From the NCBI GenBank assembly GCA_964387795.1, contig CAYLYP010000009.1:1-64000 (forward strand): a DNA stretch of 64,000 nt, given 5' to 3'. How positions within the stretch are numbered: the first letter of the stretch is position 1; the number at the start of each line of letters is the position of its first letter. A program made the translations under genes and the position numbers. The notes under the pieces are model-generated. The model searched no databases. It had not been told where the DNA came from and was given only the letters and a program-made list of their open reading frames with translations. The stretch comes from CAYLYP01 sp964387795. GTDB taxonomy: Bacteria > Bacteroidota > Bacteroidia > Bacteroidales > UBA7960. Below, one piece after another: positions 59,613-64,000 of the stretch.

Positions 59613-62600
59613 TTAACGATCGATGACAATAATTTCAACCCTTCTGTTTTTCTGACGGTTTTCGGGGCTATCATTTGGGGCAATAGGACGAATATCTTCA
59701 AAGCCAACACTTTCGATATTCGAAAATCCTTTTTGCATCATATACCTCATAATCTGATTTGCCCTGTCAACAGAAAGTCCTTTGTTGTCAATGGTTTCAA
59801 CAGCGTCTGAATGTCCGGCAATCTGGATTTTAACATTCGGGTTCTGTCTTAATTGATTGATGATCCTATCAAGTTCAGGATAAGCTTCATCGGGAATATC
59901 AGCACTGCCTGATGCAAATTTCAGGGTTTTAAGCTCAAAGCGCGAACCAACGACAATGCTTTCAAGAAGGATGTCCTTTTCAGCATCCTGAATAGTGAGA
60001 AGTTGTTCTAAAATCAGTTTATCAGAAAAACTCCAATAACCCTGGGCAGAGACCACAATTGTATAATTGGGCGAAGTAGTAAAGCTTGTAGAATACTTTC
60101 CGGTAGTTCGGTCTGAAGCTGTTCTTTCGATTAAAGAATTTCGTGTTTGATCAAAGATTTCAATCTGGGCCCTAATGGGTTGAAGTGTATTTGCATCCTT
60201 AACAGTCCCGCTAAGGTTGGTTCTTCCCAATCTTCTTATTTCGGCCTGAAGCTCATTAAATCCAGGGGCAAATTCTATTTGACGCCTGATTTCATCAAAA
60301 ATAAAATTCACTTCAAACTGTTTAAACCCATTAAGATTTACCCTGTAATTATTTTGTCTTAAGTGAAAATGCTCAGTAAAAATGTTATTAATAGAAACAA
60401 TATAATTATCAACGCTAGGGACGTACATTTCCCAATAGCCTTTTGAGTCTGTAAGGGTTGATGTTGCACGCCCTTTACTGTCGATGGCTGTAATTTTAAT
60501 ATTACCTACTTCTATCGTACCAATGTTTGATAGTTTGCTACGGTTTAAAACCAATTGACCATAAACCTTATTTCGTTCCAGGAAGGGCATGTATTCTGTG
60601 TGGTCATTTTTGTGATGGACAAATATTTCGCTCTTCTCCGGCATAAACTTACCCTGGTCATTTCCAATACTCTCAATAGAAATACGATAAAAGCCTTCGG
60701 CAAGGTTTTCATAAGAAACAATGCCATCTGGCCCGGATAACAATTTATTTGTTATTAAAGCAGCTTTATTGTCATAGCTTTTTTCTTCTTCATCAAGCTT
60801 AGATGGGTCGATACTTTCAATGCTGACCAGGATATCCCTTACACCTGGTTCATTGTATTCATGGCTGAGGTTGCCATTTAAATCCTTAAATAACTCAACT
60901 TTTAAATCGTGGTATTTTATTCTTGGCTGGTTCCAGTCAAAAGTTTTTTGAACCCTTGCTTCAAAATAGGTGTTCGAATATTTATACTTATTTTCTGTTA
61001 TTAGATCTGTTGTTACCTGATAGCTTAAAGTATTTAAGAAGGAAGCAGTGATGCCATAGTTTAAAAACACATCAAGCTGGTTGTTCAGGTTGAACCTTGT
61101 TGTTTTAAAAGAAAAATCATGTAAGAAATTTAGTTTGCTTGAAAAGCGAACGATATCCTTAAAAATAAACTTTTCAAAATAAGGCATTACCCTAACGCTC
61201 TGGGCGCCATAATTAAAATACAACTGTGAAATCTCCTGGTTTATTGAATACGGGCCATAAAAGTAATTGAAATATATCCCCCAGAAATTTCTCCTGATAT
61301 TTATGCTAAACAAACTATTAAACATACTTTTGGACCTCATTGAATTCCTTATGGCAACCTCATTTTGAACAATATCTTCGGGAATTGAATAGCCATCAAT
61401 AAAAGAATACCCCAATGTCAATGAAGGGTTAAAGAACATATTATGGCTTTCGGTAATCTTTAAACCAAGGTTGATTTTTGCTGAATGACTGCTGAAAGGG
61501 TTCTCTCCATCAAAATAGTAATATGAATTCGTTGTTTTTCTTTCATAAATTGGCCCCCCATACAACCACATATTCCCATTGATGTTTTTTCTTACTGTAA
61601 GCCCGGCAAGGGAATTTTGGTGATATTTATTTGCCGAAATCCCCGTATTGGTTTCAATCACAGGTTTATAATTTCTGTTATATACGCTTAGTTCATAAAA
61701 CAAATTATTTTTATCATATGTATTAATGGTTCCGGAAAAGTCATGGCGACCGGAATTTATCCCATAATAGTTTATTGATCCTAATTGTTCCCTGGCCCTG
61801 ACATTAAAATTCCTGAACTTCCCATTATAGTCAAGATAAAGTCCATATCCAAGCAAAGGATTATCAAGTAATTCATAATCCACCTCGCTAAGGCCAAGAT
61901 CCACCATCATTCTTTGGTTTTGCCCAACTGAAATAACACCTTTGATGCCTGCAAGGTGTGATTTGTTACGAAGTGAATCATTACGACTATACCCATACCT
62001 TGCTGAAATCCTAAAAGGGCTTACCGTTTCAGAAAACTCTCCACCTACAGACATGATAGGCCTGAAAGTATTTTTTCCTCCAGCTATACTTATCCGATAA
62101 TTGTTTTTAAAAAGATAAGATGTTTCAATACCCCTTCCTAATCCATATTTAAAACCGATACCCCTTACATCGCCCAAAACAAGCCTGAATGAAGGTGAAT
62201 TATAACCTATCCTCATACGGCTTTGCCTGTAAACATCTTCCATGGTCTTATCGCCATATTTTCTAAAATAAAAAAAGACATCACGGTTTTTTGGAAATAA
62301 AACAATTCCTTCAACACCTCCGGTATAATAGGCTTTTTGTTTGCTGAAAATGTTCTGTGCGGCCAGATCAACAACAAGCATCTTCTCAGATATCGGAATA
62401 TTATATTTGTAATGATTTGTAAGGTGATTAAACCAAAAAGATGAGCCAAACTCTGTTTCCTGGGTTGTGCCTAAAAGGTCAACCCTGTATAAACTACGGT
62501 TTTCAACATTATAATCCGTAATAAGCTTTACTGGTATTTTTATCGTGGTATCTGATTTGGCGGGTATAATAACATTCATCAGCATCACATTCTCTTTTTC

Positions 62601-63173
62601 ATTTTCAACAATTACGTTGTTTGTTGATGAGAATTGTAAATAAACCAATTCTGTAATATTCCCTTCATTAATAATTTTAAAAGAGATGTTGCTTTCTCCA
62701 CTTTGTTGATCAAAATAAGACATCCTCGATATCGGCCTGAAAGACAACTTTGATAATCGAGGAACCTTAACAAAGCAATATGCATTGCAAATATTCTCGC
62801 CATCCCTTGAATTTATGGCAGCAATGATTGAATATCCTATCTCCCCTTCTACGCCCTTTGAGGTTGCTGCCCTGACAGGAATTAAAACCGAGTCACCCGG
62901 ATTGATAAGATAAGACCTTGATTCATCTGCAATTGTTGACCAACCTATTGGAACGCTTAGCTCTACCAAAACCTCCTGCCGTTCGTTACCTTGATTATTA
63001 ATTATTAATACATTAAAGAATGTAGCATCTGTTTTTATTATAAGGCTTTCTTTTCTAAATCTGGCAGATATTTTTCTTTCATTTCCATTTGTTCCAATAG
63101 AGGCCTGAGAAAATCCACTCAGGTAAGTTGCAATAAAACAAGCAATTAATAAATATCTCTTAACAAATCTCAT
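59613..63173 (-). CDS. Giant outer-membrane protein with OmpA C-terminal domain
   Basis: The 1186-residue precursor has a signal peptide (CFIATYLSGFSQA). About 30-270 are two immunoglobulin-like domains (VLVELSVPIGWSTI; IKIPVKLITDY). The middle, about 270-760, is a long run of alternating aromatic strands with GLGRGIETSYLF, GYSFIDG and similar, which looks like an outer-membrane beta-barrel. Carboxypeptidase-regulatory-like folds follow at about 780-1040 (VELFKDLNGNLSHEYNEPG; LSGTVKDANTLQPIRA). The OmpA domain is at about 1075-1186 (IQIAGHSDAVET, RANQIMRYM, NRRVEIIV), for peptidoglycan binding. A barrel plus a wall anchor suggests a large envelope assembly platform; function is unknown. Confidence 0.85.
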   Translation of the reverse strand: MRFVKRYLLIACFIATYLSGFSQASIGTNGNERKISARFRKESLIIKTDATFFNVLIINNQGNERQEVLVELSVPIGWSTIADESRSYLINPGDSVLIPVRAATSKGVEGEIGYSIIAAINSRDGENICNAYCFVKVPRLSKLSFRPISRMSYFDQQSGESNISFKIINEGNITELVYLQFSSTNNVIVENEKENVMLMNVIIPAKSDTTIKIPVKLITDYNVENRSLYRVDLLGTTQETEFGSSFWFNHLTNHYKYNIPISEKMLVVDLAAQNIFSKQKAYYTGGVEGIVLFPKNRDVFFYFRKYGDKTMEDVYRQSRMRIGYNSPSFRLVLGDVRGIGFKYGLGRGIETSYLFKNNYRISIAGGKNTFRPIMSVGGEFSETVSPFRISARYGYSRNDSLRNKSHLAGIKGVISVGQNQRMMVDLGLSEVDYELLDNPLLGYGLYLDYNGKFRNFNVRAREQLGSINYYGINSGRHDFSGTINTYDKNNLFYELSVYNRNYKPVIETNTGISANKYHQNSLAGLTVRKNINGNMWLYGGPIYERKTTNSYYYFDGENPFSSHSAKINLGLKITESHNMFFNPSLTLGYSFIDGYSIPEDIVQNEVAIRNSMRSKSMFNSLFSINIRRNFWGIYFNYFYGPYSINQEISQLYFNYGAQSVRVMPYFEKFIFKDIVRFSSKLNFLHDFSFKTTRFNLNNQLDVFLNYGITASFLNTLSYQVTTDLITENKYKYSNTYFEARVQKTFDWNQPRIKYHDLKVELFKDLNGNLSHEYNEPGVRDILVSIESIDPSKLDEEEKSYDNKAALITNKLLSGPDGIVSYENLAEGFYRISIESIGNDQGKFMPEKSEIFVHHKNDHTEYMPFLERNKVYGQLVLNRSKLSNIGTIEVGNIKITAIDSKGRATSTLTDSKGYWEMYVPSVDNYIVSINNIFTEHFHLRQNNYRVNLNGFKQFEVNFIFDEIRRQIEFAPGFNELQAEIRRLGRTNLSGTVKDANTLQPIRAQIEIFDQTRNSLIERTASDRTTGKYSTSFTTSPNYTIVVSAQGYWSFSDKLILEQLLTIQDAEKDILLESIVVGSRFELKTLKFASGSADIPDEAYPELDRIINQLRQNPNVKIQIAGHSDAVETIDNKGLSVDRANQIMRYMMQKGFSNIESVGFEDIRPIAPNDSPENRQKNRRVEIIVIDR

Positions 63174-63188
63174 TTTTTCTATTACCCA

Positions 63189-63704
63189 TTAAGGACTTGG
63201 CCTGACTTCAAACACCAATATCAGGTTATAATAATCAGGTGGATTGCCAATTAACTCCTTGTTTGTTCCACAACGATAACTAACTTTTATTTTATGGGTT
63301 CCATAATCGGCATTTGATAATAAACGTTTTGCCTGGGATTCACCAAATCCCGGAAATTGAGAAGGATCAATGGCTCCACCGGCTGTGCTTTCAACCACTT
63401 CCACTTCAAGATAGTCAAGATCAAGCTGATGGTAATCGCCCTGAAAGTAATCATCTTCTGCCCAGAAATACAAATCCCATTTTTTATTGAAATCAGCTGA
63501 GTCAACAAAAAAAACATCAAAGCTGGTCCAACCTTCATATTTAATCCCATCGTGATAGTGTTTCATGCTACTCACCACAAAGGGGACACTTCCACCGCTG
63601 ACTGGCCTGAAACGGATATAAACCTCCTTGCTGCTTTGTGCAAAACAGCATATCGAAACAATACTCAACCAAAGAAAAATAAAAACTCTCCCCAACAAGG
63701 ACAT
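63189..63704 (-). CDS. Exported protein, function unknown
   Basis: The protein is 171 residues from the ATG at 63704 (MSLLGRVFIFL), with signal peptide ending CCFAQSS; ten more codons upstream are open. The mature part (VYIRFRPVSGGSVPFVVSSM, YHQLDLDYLEVEVVEST, ADYGTHKIKVSY) is compact and beta-rich. It ends 15 bp before the giant OmpA gene, making a three-gene operon with it and the small lipoprotein. Confidence 0.72.
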   Translation of the reverse strand: MSLLGRVFIFLWLSIVSICCFAQSSKEVYIRFRPVSGGSVPFVVSSMKHYHDGIKYEGWTSFDVFFVDSADFNKKWDLYFWAEDDYFQGDYHQLDLDYLEVEVVESTAGGAIDPSQFPGFGESQAKRLLSNADYGTHKIKVSYRCGTNKELIGNPPDYYNLILVFEVRPSP

Positions 63705-63754
63705 GTTTAATTGTTTAATACATGAAACGAACATGTTTGCAAATTTAATACTAT

Positions 63755-63827
63755 GGCTTCAACAAGCTCAGCCACCTTAACACTTACAAGCTCTGGAAAG
63801 GCGACTGAGCCTCTCGAAGTCACCTTT
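63755..63827. repeat. Two GAGCTTGTCGAAG-type palindromic repeats
   Basis: The complement of GGTGGCTGAGCTTGTTGAAG lies at 63756-63775, and AAAGGCGACT ... AGTCACCTTT with GAGCCTCTCGAAG inside at 63798-63827. Both are versions of a dispersed hairpin repeat, here head to head. They fill an otherwise empty stretch upstream of the exported protein. Confidence 0.7.
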
Positions 63828-63904
63828 CTGAATAGCAAACATGGAGTTTCATCCGACCATTAACAAAAATTTTTTTTACGGATGAAAATTAAGAGTAAAC
63901 AATA

Positions 63905-63936
63905 ATATGGGGCTGGAGAAGCCCCAAACCCCATAT
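63905..63936. other. Alternative hairpins
   Basis: ATATGGGG (63905-63912) can pair with CCCCATAT (63929-63936), or GGGGCT (63909-63914) with AGCCCC (63920-63925); the two foldings share bases. A T-run follows the outer hairpin. It may be a terminator or a leader structure; too close to the edge to decide. Confidence 0.4.
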
Positions 63937-63973
63937 TTTAAATTTTCTTGATCAGGGAGTAACAGGTGAAAGG

Positions 63974-64000
63974 ATGAGAAAGATATTGGTAGCATATCTG
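63974..64000 (+). CDS. Possible start of a gene cut by the window edge
   Basis: An ATG at 63974 preceded by GTGAAAGG opens nine codons (MRKILVAYL). This could be a signal peptide or Rossmann start, but the sequence ends here. Confidence 0.25.

Noticed and set aside
59613..63173. PorE or another known T9SS component
   Set aside because: PorE has TPR and propeller parts before its OmpA domain; here the preceding part looks like Ig-like domains, barrel strands and regulatory folds, so that name is not supported.
1..64000. CRISPR array, rRNA operon or prophage
   Set aside because: No regular repeat-spacer pattern, no rRNA segments and no phage structural genes were seen anywhere in the window.

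Overview
The window reads as chromosomal DNA of a Bacteroidota bacterium, probably close to the Bacteroidales/Marinilabiliales. It is AT-rich. It carries proteins with a type IX secretion (T9SS) C-terminal tail, the Bacteroidota-specific families DUF4837 and DUF4292, a secG-TPR-lptE-sigma54-activator cluster next to groESL, and starts that mostly lack Shine-Dalgarno sequences. Assignments rest on motif recognition alone; no database search was run.

Layout. 1-2.9 kb is a decaying accessory stretch: a cut-off nucleotidyltransferase, a HEIGH-motif gene, two gene remnants, a 229-bp MITE and two other repeats. 2.9-8.9 kb holds a CorA transporter, a helical-repeat protein, a nitroreductase and a two-component system with a sigma-54 response regulator. 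9-11 kb is a pair of secreted proteins. 11.1-12.2 kb holds an acetyltransferase and a VOC protein. 12.5-22.7 kb is a conserved envelope block, mostly on the minus strand: tRNA-Arg, DUF4837, MltD-like transglycosylase, TatA, EnvC-like protein, DUF4292 lipoprotein, TPR lipoprotein, dUTPase and an unrecognised 767-residue exported protein. 22.9-27.7 kb encodes two coupled sensor kinases. 27.8-32.9 kb holds leuS, a DUF3108 protein, a lipoprotein, a cyclophilin and an S4 protein. 32.9-38.3 kb is groEL/groES and the secG-lptE-sigma54-activator set. 38.6-46.2 kb is mixed housekeeping. 47.2-50 kb is a TPR histidine kinase with a LuxR-type regulator. 50.6-55.4 kb is an unknown lysine-rich protein and a T9SS-linked secreted operon. 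55.7-59.1 kb holds tRNA-Asn and a TetR-controlled ABC exporter with two matching operator-like sites. 59.2-63.7 kb is a giant OmpA-terminated outer-membrane protein with two small exported partners.

The strongest non-genic signals are four. First, a MITE family with TA target duplications: two full 229-bp copies, one internally deleted copy, one worn full-length copy and two fragments. Second, an 84-bp dispersed inverted repeat near 2.3 and 46.7 kb, one copy apparently split by a perfect 38-bp palindrome. Third, a predicted three-way-junction element after the T9SS operon. Fourth, a duplicated two-gene secreted module at 9-11 kb and 54-55 kb. I did not find a clearly new defence or biosynthetic system; the best candidates for undescribed biology are the giant OmpA locus and the secreted pair modules.
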